Shown piece after piece: positions 54,051 to 63,115 of a DNA stretch of 64,000 nucleotides (its first letter is position 1; every line of letters begins with the position of its first letter). This stretch comes from Halomarina halobia. Lineage in GTDB: Archaea; Halobacteriota; Halobacteria; Halobacteriales; Haloarculaceae. The notes under the pieces are model-generated. The model was not told the DNA's origin, did not search any database, and worked only from the letters and a program-made list of their open reading frames with translations. The stretch spans positions 744,001 through 808,000 of the forward strand of contig NZ_CP119993.1 in the NCBI RefSeq assembly GCF_029338575.1, given 5' to 3'. The position numbers and the translations under genes were made by a program.

Positions 54051-54323
54051 CCGTCGTCGGCACCGGCACGTCGGTGTCCGCGAGCGCGGACATGACGCGA
54101 TACTCCCGGAGCACGTCGTGAGCCGCGTCGGCGGTCTCCCCGGCGGAGGGGCGCCGGAGGACGAACTCGGCGTCCCCCCCCCGACGAACAGTGTCTCGTT
54201 CGAGTGCCCGGCCTGGTGGTACTCGACGGTGAGCGGCCCACCGGGCCCGACCTCCGCTTCGAGGAACCGAGCCAATCGTTCCTCGTCGTACCGTCGATCG
54301 AGGTACTCGCGCTGGTCGGCCAT
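53960..54323 (-). pseudogene. Aminoglycoside-phosphotransferase-like (APH) kinase, N-terminal remnant
   Basis: From a minus-strand ATG at 54323 the frame reads ADQREYLDRRYDEERLARFL and VEYHQAGHSNETLFV, then shifts frame into LREYRVMSALADTDVPVPTT. This is the N-lobe of the APH domain of the type that accompanies ACAD10/11 dehydrogenases. The kinase core is missing. Its inner end meets the F420-reductase remnant around 54030-54050. Confidence 0.7.
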
Positions 54324-54441
54324 CGCTGCGCCGAAGGAACCTCGAGAGTGCGGTCGTCAGCGCCGCAGTCGTGTGACACGATACCGCTTCGTACGACAGC
54401 CCGTTATACGTTCAGTCGATGTCCGCCGGTCGTCCCGGTCG

Positions 54442-55233
54442 CTACCGACCCTCGAACTCGGGCTCGTAGTCGTCTTCCGCGAACGCTCGCGCCCCTTTTT
54501 GGTGGTCCTCGGTGTCGAGTAGCGGTTCGAACCGACGGCGGTCGTACGAGCGCCCCTCGTCGAGACCGATCTGGGTCGAGACGTTCGCGGCGTCCTTGAT
54601 GGCCTGGATTGCCAGCGGCGGCTTGGACGCGAGCGTCTCGGCGAATCCCTGTGTGGCCTCGTCGAGGTCCTCGTCATATACGCGGTTTACGATGTCCAGT
54701 TCGTGAGCGCGTTCGGCCGAGAGGTGGTCGCCGGTCATCGCCACCTCCTTCGCCGCCGACGGGTTGGCTAGTCGACTGATGTACTGGACGCCGCCAGCCC
54801 CCGGGATGAGCCCCAGGTCCACTTCCGGAAGTCCGAGGCGGGCGTCGGTGTGGGCGAACCGGAAGTCACAGGCCATCGCGGTCTCGAGACCGCCACCGAG
54901 GCAATATCCACGGATTTTCGCGATGATCGGCACCGGGAACTCCTGGACGAACTGATAGTGGTGGCGCTCCGAGGATTCGCCGGGCGACGCCTCGCTGAAC
55001 TCCGTGATGTCCGCACCGGCACAGAAGTTCCCCTCGGCCCCTTCCACGACGACCGCACGCAACGCGATACCCTCGGCGTCCTCGTTCTGGGACTCCAGCC
55101 ACCGTAGTCCCTCGACGATGTCCCGTCGAAGCTGGTCGCTGAGCGCGTTCAGCGCGTCGGGGCGGTTCAGCGTCAGGTACCCAACGTGCGTCTCCTCGTC
55201 GAACTCCGCGTCGACCGTGTCGAACTCCTCCAT
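54442..55233 (-). CDS. Enoyl-CoA hydratase/isomerase
   Basis: This 263-residue crotonase-fold protein adds water across 2-enoyl-CoA in beta-oxidation. The oxyanion region is GNFCAGADITEF. The two catalytic glutamates are retained in GGGLETAMACD and LPEVDLGLIPGAGG. A TATA-like AACTATACTC (minus strand, about 55254-55263) lies 21-30 bases before the ATG. Normal family length. It is placed between the acyl-CoA dehydrogenase pair and the ligases, and supplies the hydratase step for this cluster, perhaps alongside the MaoC-type hydratase. Confidence 0.9.
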   Translation of the reverse strand: MEEFDTVDAEFDEETHVGYLTLNRPDALNALSDQLRRDIVEGLRWLESQNEDAEGIALRAVVVEGAEGNFCAGADITEFSEASPGESSERHHYQFVQEFPVPIIAKIRGYCLGGGLETAMACDFRFAHTDARLGLPEVDLGLIPGAGGVQYISRLANPSAAKEVAMTGDHLSAERAHELDIVNRVYDEDLDEATQGFAETLASKPPLAIQAIKDAANVSTQIGLDEGRSYDRRRFEPLLDTEDHQKGARAFAEDDYEPEFEGR

Positions 55234-55396
55234 GGATGCGCATATCAGAGGTAGAGTATAGTTCTACTGGACGAGACACCGTCGCCCTGCGAGATGAACG
55301 CTCGCCGTCGTTCGGCCGACCGCCGACCCAGTTCGAGAGTAATCGCCAACGTCCGGACGCCGGCAAGTGAGACGACGGGGAGGAAACGAAGCCGTG

Positions 55397-56539
55397 TTAC
55401 CGTTCGGCGAGCCGTTCCTCGATGAGTCGGTCCTGGTGATACTCGGGGGACCCCAGGAAGTTTCGCCACGCCTTGGCCTGTTTCAGGTAGATATGCCCGT
55501 CGTAGTCCCAGGTGAACCCCATCCCGCCGTGGTTCCACATGTCGTCGCCGAATACCCGGTGGAGTCGGTCGGCGGCGTAGGCCTTTAGCGCCGAGACCGA
55601 ACGGGTCGCGTCGGGTTCGCCCGCTTCGAGCGCCCAGGCCGCGTAGTACACCAGCGACCGCGCGCTCTGCATCTCGATCCACATGTCCGCGATGCGGTGC
55701 TTGACCGCTTGGAACTTGCCGACCGGCTGGCCGTACTGCTCCCGCTCGTTACCGTGTTCCGTCGACAGTTCGACCGCCCTGTCTGCCGCGCCGACGAGCA
55801 TCGCGCAACTCGCGACCGTGTACCGGTCGGCGGCGGCGGATAGCGCGTCTCCAGCCTCGTGCAGGTCACCGAGCAGGGCCTCCTCGCCGACTGTGAGGTC
55901 CGAGAACGTCACCTCGTACATCGGGCGCGTCCGGTCGAGGCTGTCGAGTTGGTTCGTCTCGACCGCCTCCTCGTCCGTGCCGACGACGAACAGCGAGATG
56001 CCGTCGTGGCCGGGCCCGTCGCGGGACCGGCCCGCAACGATCAGGTGGTCGACCTCGCCGCCGTAGGGGACGAGTGTCTTCGTCCCCGAGAGCCGGTAGC
56101 CGTCATCGGTGCGGTCGACGTCGAGGTCGACCGCCCCAGGTAACGACTCGTTGCGGTCGTCGTAGAGCGCGAACGAGAGCGTTCGATCGCCCTCGGCGAC
56201 GGCGGTGAGGTGGCGTTCGCGCTGATCGCCGGTGCCCAGTTCGTCGAGGAGCGGGACGGCGAACGCCGCCGTCTCCGGGAGCGGACCGGGCAGCGCGTAC
56301 CGGCCGGTAACCTCCAGCAGCGCGGTCAGGTACACCATCCCTTCGCCGAACCCGTCGTACTCCGGCGGGACGGTGATGGCGGTGTAGTCGAGGTCGGCGA
56401 GGTCGCTCCAGAGGTCGTCGACGACGCTCGCATCGCCGTCCATTCGTCGCCGCGCCAGTTCGATACCGCCCTCGGATTCGATGAACTCGCGGGCCGTCTT
56501 TCGGATTCGTTCCTGCTCGTCGGTGAGTGTTGCGTCCAT
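55397..56539 (-). CDS. Acyl-CoA dehydrogenase, second subunit of a tandem pair
   Basis: This 380-residue ACAD fold has weak FAD-site motifs: YRLSGTKTLVPYGGEVDHL in place of the usual WxTS/WITN segment. Its C-terminal HGGMGFTWDYDGHIYLKQAK is typical of the FadE-type partners that form heterotetramers in actinobacteria. It begins five bases after the stop of the upstream acyl-CoA dehydrogenase (56545), so the two are probably one enzyme. In known heteromeric enzymes only one subunit carries the full catalytic site; I infer the same here. Confidence 0.85.
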   Translation of the reverse strand: MDATLTDEQERIRKTAREFIESEGGIELARRRMDGDASVVDDLWSDLADLDYTAITVPPEYDGFGEGMVYLTALLEVTGRYALPGPLPETAAFAVPLLDELGTGDQRERHLTAVAEGDRTLSFALYDDRNESLPGAVDLDVDRTDDGYRLSGTKTLVPYGGEVDHLIVAGRSRDGPGHDGISLFVVGTDEEAVETNQLDSLDRTRPMYEVTFSDLTVGEEALLGDLHEAGDALSAAADRYTVASCAMLVGAADRAVELSTEHGNEREQYGQPVGKFQAVKHRIADMWIEMQSARSLVYYAAWALEAGEPDATRSVSALKAYAADRLHRVFGDDMWNHGGMGFTWDYDGHIYLKQAKAWRNFLGSPEYHQDRLIEERLAER

Positions 56540-56544
56540 GGTGA

Positions 56545-57744
56545 TTACGTTCTGTGGCTCTCCTGGCTCTTGTCGTCTTTCGGTAGTCCGAGTACCCGCT
56601 CACCGATGATGTTGCGCTGGATGTCGCCCGTCCCGGCGGCGATCCACGAACCGTAGGAGCCGAGGTAGTCGTCGGCGAGTCGCCCGTCGTTCGGGCCGTC
56701 TTCCCAGAGGGCCGTTTCGGGGCCGAGGACGTCCATCGCGACGTTTGTGAGGTCGTTCCTGAGTTCGTCGGCGACGACCAGGTCCATCGACCCTTCGGGG
56801 CCGGGCGTGCCGGTCTCGCTGCGTTCGCTGACGTTCCGGTAGTGAGAGACCTTCGCGGCCTGGACCCGCGCGTCGAGGTCCGCGAGTTTGCGGCGGACGC
56901 GAGCGTCCTCGATCAACGGTTCCCCGGCTCTGGTCTCGGTGCGACAGTACTCGAGGAGGTCGAGGTAGTTCTGTTCGATGGAGAAGATGGTCGTCGTGCT
57001 GTGTTCGAACGCCGAGAGCGTCATTACCACCTCCCAGCCGCGACCGACCTCGCCGACGATGTTGTCGGCGCTGGTCACCGCGTCGTCGAAGTACACCTGG
57101 TTGAACCCTTCCTCATCGCTGGCCTGGTGGATGGGGTCCATCGACACGCCTTCCTGGTCGATGTCTACCAGGAGCGTCGTGATGCCCTCGTGTTTCAAGC
57201 CGGAGTCGTCCGTCCGCGCCACGAGGAAACACCAGTCGGCGTACTGAGCGTAACTCGTCCATATCTTCTGCCCGTTGATGACCCACTGGTCGCCCTGCTT
57301 CTCGGCTCGGGTGGTGAGACTAGCGATGTCCGACCCGGCGTCGGGTTCCGAGTAGCCCTGACACCAGATCTCCTCGCCGCTCAGGATGTTCGGCACGAAC
57401 CGCTCTTTCTGCGCCTCGGTGCCGGCCGCGACGAGCGTCGGCCCGACGAAGTTGATGCCGATGACGTTGATCTGTGGCGGTGCGTTCGCGCGCGCCATCT
57501 CCTCGCGGTAGATGGTCTGTTCGATGAGCGACGCGCCGCGGCCGCCGTACTCTTCGGGCCAGTGGACGCCCGCCCACCCGCCGTCGTAGAGCGTCCGTTG
57601 CCAATCGCGAAGGAACTGTTCGCGTTCGTCACCCTCCAACATCTCCCGTTCACCGTCTCGCCAGCCCGCCGGTAGGTTCTCCGCTAGCCACTCGCGGAGC
57701 TCCCGCCGGAACGCCTCGTGTTCGTCGTCGTACTCGAAGTTCAT
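56545..57744 (-). CDS. Acyl-CoA dehydrogenase, first subunit of a tandem pair
   Basis: This 399-residue ACAD has YREEMARANAPPQINVIGI, CQGYSEPDAGSDIASLTTRA, INGQKIWTSYAQYADWCFLVART and the C-terminal GTGDIQRNIIGERVLGLPKD. The last motif and the long linker match FadE-type subunits used for bulky or branched acyl chains. Start ATG 57744 is chosen; a TATA-like CATTTATTG (minus strand, about 57784-57792) implies a short leader. Its stop is five bases from the start of the partner gene, which indicates cotranslation. Confidence 0.87.
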   Translation of the reverse strand: MNFEYDDEHEAFRRELREWLAENLPAGWRDGEREMLEGDEREQFLRDWQRTLYDGGWAGVHWPEEYGGRGASLIEQTIYREEMARANAPPQINVIGINFVGPTLVAAGTEAQKERFVPNILSGEEIWCQGYSEPDAGSDIASLTTRAEKQGDQWVINGQKIWTSYAQYADWCFLVARTDDSGLKHEGITTLLVDIDQEGVSMDPIHQASDEEGFNQVYFDDAVTSADNIVGEVGRGWEVVMTLSAFEHSTTTIFSIEQNYLDLLEYCRTETRAGEPLIEDARVRRKLADLDARVQAAKVSHYRNVSERSETGTPGPEGSMDLVVADELRNDLTNVAMDVLGPETALWEDGPNDGRLADDYLGSYGSWIAAGTGDIQRNIIGERVLGLPKDDKSQESHRT

Positions 57745-58934
57745 AGTTTCCTTGAACCGTGATACCTCGTGACGGGGCGAGCGCAATAAATGTGCACGTC
57801 GGAGCGGGCGTTCGACCGTCGAGGAGTGACGCGACTCCGGCGACGGTCCAGTGTCGTTTCCACGGTCCAGCGTTGGCGGATGACCGCGTTCCCTCCACGT
57901 TTGACGGCGTTTTTCTCACATACCCCGCTCTGCGCCTGCGTTCCCCCATGTTGCCGGCAGAATTTGCTCGACGAGCGACAACACTCCATCCAATTGTGGC
58001 GAACGCGGTCGTCGGCGTTAGAGAGGGCTACGTACCGGTCTACATGGCCGATACACCTATTCGACCCCCGGAGACGGTCGAGTCGAACGAGCGACATGGT
58101 CGCTGACATTCGGATTTGTGGGTGATACCATCTCTCGTTCGATGGCGTCGAGGCGTGTCGTCCGAGTGCGTTGGACAGTGAGCGTTTGCTGACGTACAGA
58201 TGCCCCGCTACCGTCCCGCCATCTCCACCCACGGGTGCGTCCGGGTACCGTGCCTGGGTGTCGACCGCACGGAAATAGCGGCCGTTCCGGTCCGGAGACG
58301 ATTTCTGCGGTCGGTCCGCCCACACCCCCAGGGGTTCGGGGGGGATTCGACGTCACACGCCTCGGACTCGCGGAACTTCTCTGCACCCGCACCGCGTCCC
58401 GTGACACGCTCCCCGGACCGATCTCACGAACCCTGCTCTATCTATTTATAACAATACTATGTTTGTGACTTGAACGCCGTCGGTCGATGCTTCGGATCCA
58501 TCGTCTCTGCATTCTGCATAACAGAGCCACGTCTGTGATTCAGGAAGGCCAACGCGCCTGTTCGTTGTCCCGGCAGATCGCACTTTGGGAGGATCTCCAG
58601 CAGAACCACATAGTGTTGTTTGGCAACATTGAACGTGGTTCGTCGCTCACGGAGTCGGCGTAGCTGTCGAGGGGTCGGATTCTCCCCGTTCACCCCGTAT
58701 TAGGAGCTGTCTGCGTCGGAGCTGGGAGGTTTCGATGTTCCGACGGCATTCGAAGGGGTTGAACAGAGGCTGTTAGTGGACGTCACGCACCTTCGTACCC
58801 GTACCTGGTCGAGACGGGAGCCCGTGGTCGTCCGACGTCTTCCATCGCTCGAACGCCGACCGTCCCGTCGTGTTCGGCCCGTCGACGACTGAAACTGCGA
58901 CGGCTTCATTACCATTCCCCTAGATGTATCAGCT
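57745..58934. other. 1.2-kb stretch without a supported gene
   Basis: It includes the promoter of the 57744 dehydrogenase (about 57784-57792) and an AT-rich patch at 58436-58465 with a TATA-like TTTATAACAATAC. A minus-strand frame of 78 residues (58457-58693) is basic in composition and matches no family I recognise. Another candidate frame near 57950-58105 is equally unconvincing. It is probably decayed DNA. Confidence 0.5.
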
Positions 58935-60101
58935 ATGGGTACTGCGGAGACAGCGATGCATGACATGGTTCGCGAGACCGTCCGCGACGTTGCCGGTGAG
59001 TTCGACCGGTCGTACTGGCGCGAGCACGTCGACGAGAAGCGATTCCCCGAAGAGTACTGGCAGGCGCTCGCCGACGACGGCTGGCTGGGCGTCGCCATCC
59101 CCGAGGAGTACGGTGGCGAGGGCCTCGGGATGGAGGAGATGGCCATCGTCATTGAGGAACTCGCGCGCGCCGGCGGGCAAGGCGGTATCATCTTCATCCT
59201 AACGCCCGTCTTCGGCGGCATCGGCATCACCCGCCATGGCACCGAAGAGCAGAAAGCGGAGTACCTGCCGAAGATCGCGGACGGCGAGATGCGCTTCTGC
59301 ATGGGCCTGACCGAACCGCGCGCCGGGACGAACACGCTCAACATCGACACCTACGCCGAAAAGGAGGGACACGAATTTGTCGTCAACGGAGAGAAGACGT
59401 TCATTAGTAGCGTCGAGACGGCCGACGAGATGCTACTCGTTGCCCGGACTAGTGGGTTTGACCCCTCGAATCCGACTCACGGCGTCTCACTGTTTCTCGT
59501 TCCGGATCCTGCAGATCAGAACAGCGTCTCCCTGTCAACGCTCGACACGGCGGTTCCCTGGTTCGAAGACCAGTATCAGGTCCATTTCGACGATCTGCTG
59601 ATCCACGAGGAGAATGTTCTCGGTGAGGAGGACGAGGGATTGCGCTTACTATTCGACACCCTCAACACTGAACGCATCGCCGGCGCGGCGAGCGCACTGG
59701 GCGGCGGTCTCCGAGCAGTGGACCTCGCAGTGGAATACGCGAACGACCGGGAGGTATTCGGCCAACCAATCGGCGCCCATCAGGCTATCCAGCATCCCCT
59801 CGCCGACTCGTACGCGAAACTCCTCTCGTCTCGGGAACTGTTGTACAAAGCCGCGCGGAAGTGGGATGCGGGCGAGGACTGCGGAATGGAGACGAACGCC
59901 GCTAAGTTGCTCACCAGCGAGTTCGCCACCGAGGCCGCCGACCGGGCGATCCAGACTCACGGCGGTAACGGGTTCACCCGCGAGTACGAGGTGTACGACA
60001 TCTGGCAAAACGCGCGAGTGACCCAGACGGTTCCCGTCTCCAACGAGATGGCGAGGAACTACATTGCCGAACACCACCTCGGTCTCCCACGGTCCTACTG
60101 A
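58935..60101 (+). CDS. Acyl-CoA dehydrogenase
   Basis: This 388-residue FAD-dependent enzyme has FCMGLTEPRAGTNTLNIDT, VNGEKTFISSVETADEMLLVART, and the C-terminal THGGNGFTREYEVYDIWQNA. The usual EGTxEIQ end is replaced by QTVPVSNEMARNYIAE, as seen in a subgroup of ACADs. The catalytic base cannot be placed by eye. The ligase gene follows 83 bases later on the same strand, so the two may share a role in activating and oxidising one acid. Confidence 0.87.
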   Translation: MGTAETAMHDMVRETVRDVAGEFDRSYWREHVDEKRFPEEYWQALADDGWLGVAIPEEYGGEGLGMEEMAIVIEELARAGGQGGIIFILTPVFGGIGITRHGTEEQKAEYLPKIADGEMRFCMGLTEPRAGTNTLNIDTYAEKEGHEFVVNGEKTFISSVETADEMLLVARTSGFDPSNPTHGVSLFLVPDPADQNSVSLSTLDTAVPWFEDQYQVHFDDLLIHEENVLGEEDEGLRLLFDTLNTERIAGAASALGGGLRAVDLAVEYANDREVFGQPIGAHQAIQHPLADSYAKLLSSRELLYKAARKWDAGEDCGMETNAAKLLTSEFATEAADRAIQTHGGNGFTREYEVYDIWQNARVTQTVPVSNEMARNYIAEHHLGLPRSY

Positions 60102-60184
60102 CCGCCTGTCATCGAGTTCCAGGAGGGGCAACGCGGACACTCCGAGAACACAGCTATTTGTAGGGTGGCTGATTAACGAGCGCT

Positions 60185-61708
60185 ATGCGTGGACTGACCT
60201 TCGGTCACGTCGCGGAAACGAACGCACGGAAGTATCCCGACGGCGAGTGCCTCGTCGTTGAGACGGCGGCGAGCACCGAGCGACTCACGTTCTCCGAGTT
60301 CAATCAGCGAGCCGATCAGGCCGCTCGCGTCCTTGAGGACTTCGGTATCGAGAAGGGCGACCGGGTGGCGGTATACATGCAGAACAACGTCGAGACGCTG
60401 GAGACGTACTACGGCGCGATGAAACTCGGTGCGCTCCCCATGCCCGTCAACCACCGGTTCAAAGACCGGGAGGTCCGTTACGTCCTCCGGGACAGCGGGG
60501 CCGAACTCATCGTCTTCGACGACGATGTCGCGGACACCGTTGGGACGCTTGTCGACCAAGACACGCCGGTCGACGAGTTTCTCCACGTCGGCGACGAGCG
60601 CCCTAACTACGCCGAGGACTTCACGGCCGCCCGCAAAGCAGCCTCGACTGATCGGGTCGAGGTCGTCCCCGGCCGCCTTGATAACGCTGCGCTAATGTAC
60701 ACTAGCGGGACGACCGGCGATCCGAAGGGGTGCGTCCTCACTCACGACAACCTCATCCAGAACTCGGTCAACACGGTGTACAGCGCTGGGTTCGAAGAAA
60801 CCAATGACTCCTTCCTCGTCGTCACCCCGTTGTTCCACATCGCGGCGTTCGGGCTGTTCAACAATACGTTCTACACCGGGTCGAGGTCATACGTCGTTGA
60901 GGATTTCGATCCGGTCCGAACGATGGAGATCATCGAAGCAGAGTCGATCACCGGCTCGTTCTTCGTCCCGACGATGAGCCGCGCACTGTTAGCCGTCGAC
61001 GACTTCGACTCCTACGACGTCGCTTCATTTCAGTATTACATGACCGGCGCGGCCCCTTCGGGCAAGGAACTAAAGGCGGCAGTCACCGAGGCGTTCGACG
61101 CGGAGTTTTACGAAGTATTCGGCCAGACGGAAATGTCGCCGGTTACGACCATCCTCCACCCGGAGGACGCGCTCCGAAAACCCGGCAGTATCGGCAAGCC
61201 AATCATCAACGTCTCACTGAAAGTTGTCAACGAGGAGGGTGAGGAGGTTGTACAGGGCGACGTCGGCCGGGCGGCGTACAAGGGGCCAACGGCGTTCCGA
61301 GAGTACCTCGGGATGCCCGAGAAGACCGCAGAGGTGTTCGACGACGGGTGGTTCGTCTCCTCAGACCTCGTCCGCCGCGACGAGGACGGCTTTTTCCACT
61401 TCGTCGGCCGCGCCGACGACATGCTCATCACCGGCGGCGAGAACGTCCACCCCGCCGAGATCGAAGAGGTACTCCACGAACACGAATTGATCTCTGAGGC
61501 GGCTGTCGTTGGGGTCCCTGACGAGAACTGGGGCGAGCGCGTCAAGGCTGTAATCGTCCTCGAAGACGGTGCGACGCTTACTGCGGAGGAGGTGACCACG
61601 TACGTCGAGGCACGACTCGCGGATTTCAAGAAACCCCGCGAGGTCCAGTTCCGCGACGACCTCCCGCGCAACCCGACCGGGAAAGTCATCAAAGCGCAGT
61701 TGGAGTAA
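60185..61708 (+). CDS. AMP-dependent long/medium-chain acyl-CoA ligase
   Basis: This 507-residue adenylate-forming ligase has an intact P-loop MYTSGTTGDPKGCVLTHDN, then FYEVFGQTEMSP, FVSSDLVRRDEDGFFHFVGRADDMLITGGENVHPAEIEEVL, and the C-terminal Lys in NPTGKVIKAQL. It activates a carboxylic acid to its CoA thioester in the cytoplasm. A TATA-like GCTATTTGTAG lies about 27-35 bases before ATG 60185. Unlike the ligase at 51901 it keeps the P-loop Lys. It is probably the entry enzyme for the dehydrogenases and thiolase around it. Confidence 0.9.
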   Translation: MRGLTFGHVAETNARKYPDGECLVVETAASTERLTFSEFNQRADQAARVLEDFGIEKGDRVAVYMQNNVETLETYYGAMKLGALPMPVNHRFKDREVRYVLRDSGAELIVFDDDVADTVGTLVDQDTPVDEFLHVGDERPNYAEDFTAARKAASTDRVEVVPGRLDNAALMYTSGTTGDPKGCVLTHDNLIQNSVNTVYSAGFEETNDSFLVVTPLFHIAAFGLFNNTFYTGSRSYVVEDFDPVRTMEIIEAESITGSFFVPTMSRALLAVDDFDSYDVASFQYYMTGAAPSGKELKAAVTEAFDAEFYEVFGQTEMSPVTTILHPEDALRKPGSIGKPIINVSLKVVNEEGEEVVQGDVGRAAYKGPTAFREYLGMPEKTAEVFDDGWFVSSDLVRRDEDGFFHFVGRADDMLITGGENVHPAEIEEVLHEHELISEAAVVGVPDENWGERVKAVIVLEDGATLTAEEVTTYVEARLADFKKPREVQFRDDLPRNPTGKVIKAQLE

Positions 61709-61752
61709 CGCGGCGGAGCGAGGTCACTAGTCACCACAGCAGTTCCGTCGGC

Positions 61753-62979
61753 CTACTGTCCGAGACCCTCCTGTCCGGCGATGGTGTTGAGCTGGATCTC
61801 GTCGGTCCCCTCGACGATGCGGAAGATACGTGCTTCATGAAGTCGGTCCATGAGACCGTTCTCCTCGGCGAGACCGTTGCCGCCGTGGATCTGTACGACG
61901 TCGTCGGCGACTTCCCAGAACGTGTTTGTGGCGAACCACTTGAGAACCGAGGAGTCGGCAATCGCCTGCTCGCCCTGGTCGATAGTCCAGGCACAGCGTA
62001 GCCCGGCAGCGTCAGCCGCGTACGCCTTTGCGCGTCCCTCTGCAATCTTGTGCGAGACGCCCTGGAACTCTCCAATAGGCCGGCCGAACGCTTCGCGCTC
62101 ATTGGCGTACTCGATTGCCTGGTCGAGCAGCCATTCGGTGTTACCAATCGCCTGTGCGCCGATTTCGACACGTCCAAGCGAGAGAAAGCCCATTGCCTCG
62201 TAGAATGCGTTGTCGACCTCTCCGAGGACGCGCCCGTCACTCAGTCGCACGTTATCGAAGTGAACCTCCGCTTGGAGACCTTCCGACCCGACGGCGTTGT
62301 TGAGCGTACCGATGTCGTACTCATCTGCCTCGATGAGAAAGCAGGTGATACCGCCGTAGCGACCGGCTTCCTCCTGTGGTGTCGTCCGCGCGAACACCTG
62401 CAGGAAGTCGGCGTACGGCGCGTTGGTTATCCACTGCTTCGTCCCGTTGAGCACCCACTCGTCACCATCACGTTCGGCGCGCGTCGCCATGTTCGGCGAG
62501 TCCGAGCCGACGCTAGGTTCTGTTTGACCGAATCCCGTCGACTTCTCGGCGCGGACGACGGGATCGAGGTAGCGCTCGATCTGCCCGCCCTCGGCCTGTG
62601 CGAGCAGTGGTTTCGGTCCCTCGGGGCCGGCGAGCACCTGCTCAGTCAGCGGCGTACCCTTCGACGCGAGGTGTTTGTTGGCTTGATACCATGTGACCGT
62701 CGAGACGTTCTCACCACCGACATCTTCCGGCAGGTTCATCGCGTAGAATCCTGCTTCCGCGCTCTTCTGGCGGACCTCCTGAATCGCCTCGATGACCTCG
62801 TCGGTCAGTCGACCGTCAGGTTCGTGGCCGAGGCGGGGGTTGGTTAGCGTTTCCCCCAACTCGTCGGCGATAGGTGCGACCTCCTGTTCTACGAAGTCAT
62901 CGAGGCTCTGCTGGATGAGGCGCGTCTCCTCGTCGGTATCAAACGCGACGCCCGAGGCGCCGCCTGTAGCTTCTGCCAT
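61753..62979 (-). CDS. Acyl-CoA dehydrogenase (classical EGTxEIQ type)
   Basis: This 408-residue FAD enzyme has STGFGQTEPSVGSDSPNMAT, LNGTKQWITNAPYADFLQVFART, IHGGNGLAEENGLMDRLHEAR and FRIVEGTDEIQLNTIAG. This includes the catalytic Glu of the EGT motif found in short- and medium-chain dehydrogenases. The frame is open a further 98 codons upstream, but ATG 62979 begins the recognisable domain, and a TATA-like GAATTATGT (minus strand, about 63008-63016) lies 30-37 bases before it. It is divergent from the thiolase gene. Confidence 0.9.
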   Translation of the reverse strand: MAEATGGASGVAFDTDEETRLIQQSLDDFVEQEVAPIADELGETLTNPRLGHEPDGRLTDEVIEAIQEVRQKSAEAGFYAMNLPEDVGGENVSTVTWYQANKHLASKGTPLTEQVLAGPEGPKPLLAQAEGGQIERYLDPVVRAEKSTGFGQTEPSVGSDSPNMATRAERDGDEWVLNGTKQWITNAPYADFLQVFARTTPQEEAGRYGGITCFLIEADEYDIGTLNNAVGSEGLQAEVHFDNVRLSDGRVLGEVDNAFYEAMGFLSLGRVEIGAQAIGNTEWLLDQAIEYANEREAFGRPIGEFQGVSHKIAEGRAKAYAADAAGLRCAWTIDQGEQAIADSSVLKWFATNTFWEVADDVVQIHGGNGLAEENGLMDRLHEARIFRIVEGTDEIQLNTIAGQEGLGQ

Positions 62980-63115
62980 GCTGTGGTACCTACGTGCGTG
63001 AGCGGACACATAATTCCTCTTCTCCTCGTCCCGGCTGGCGTCCGTATCCGGGCCGGGCAAACTATTCGGAAATACAACACGAACACTAAAGCCTGTCGAG
63101 ACAAACCGTTCACTT

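Noticed and set aside
58457..58693. A 78-codon minus-strand frame upstream of the 58935 dehydrogenase
   Set aside because: Its composition is basic, unlike haloarchaeal proteins, and no family or promoter supports it.
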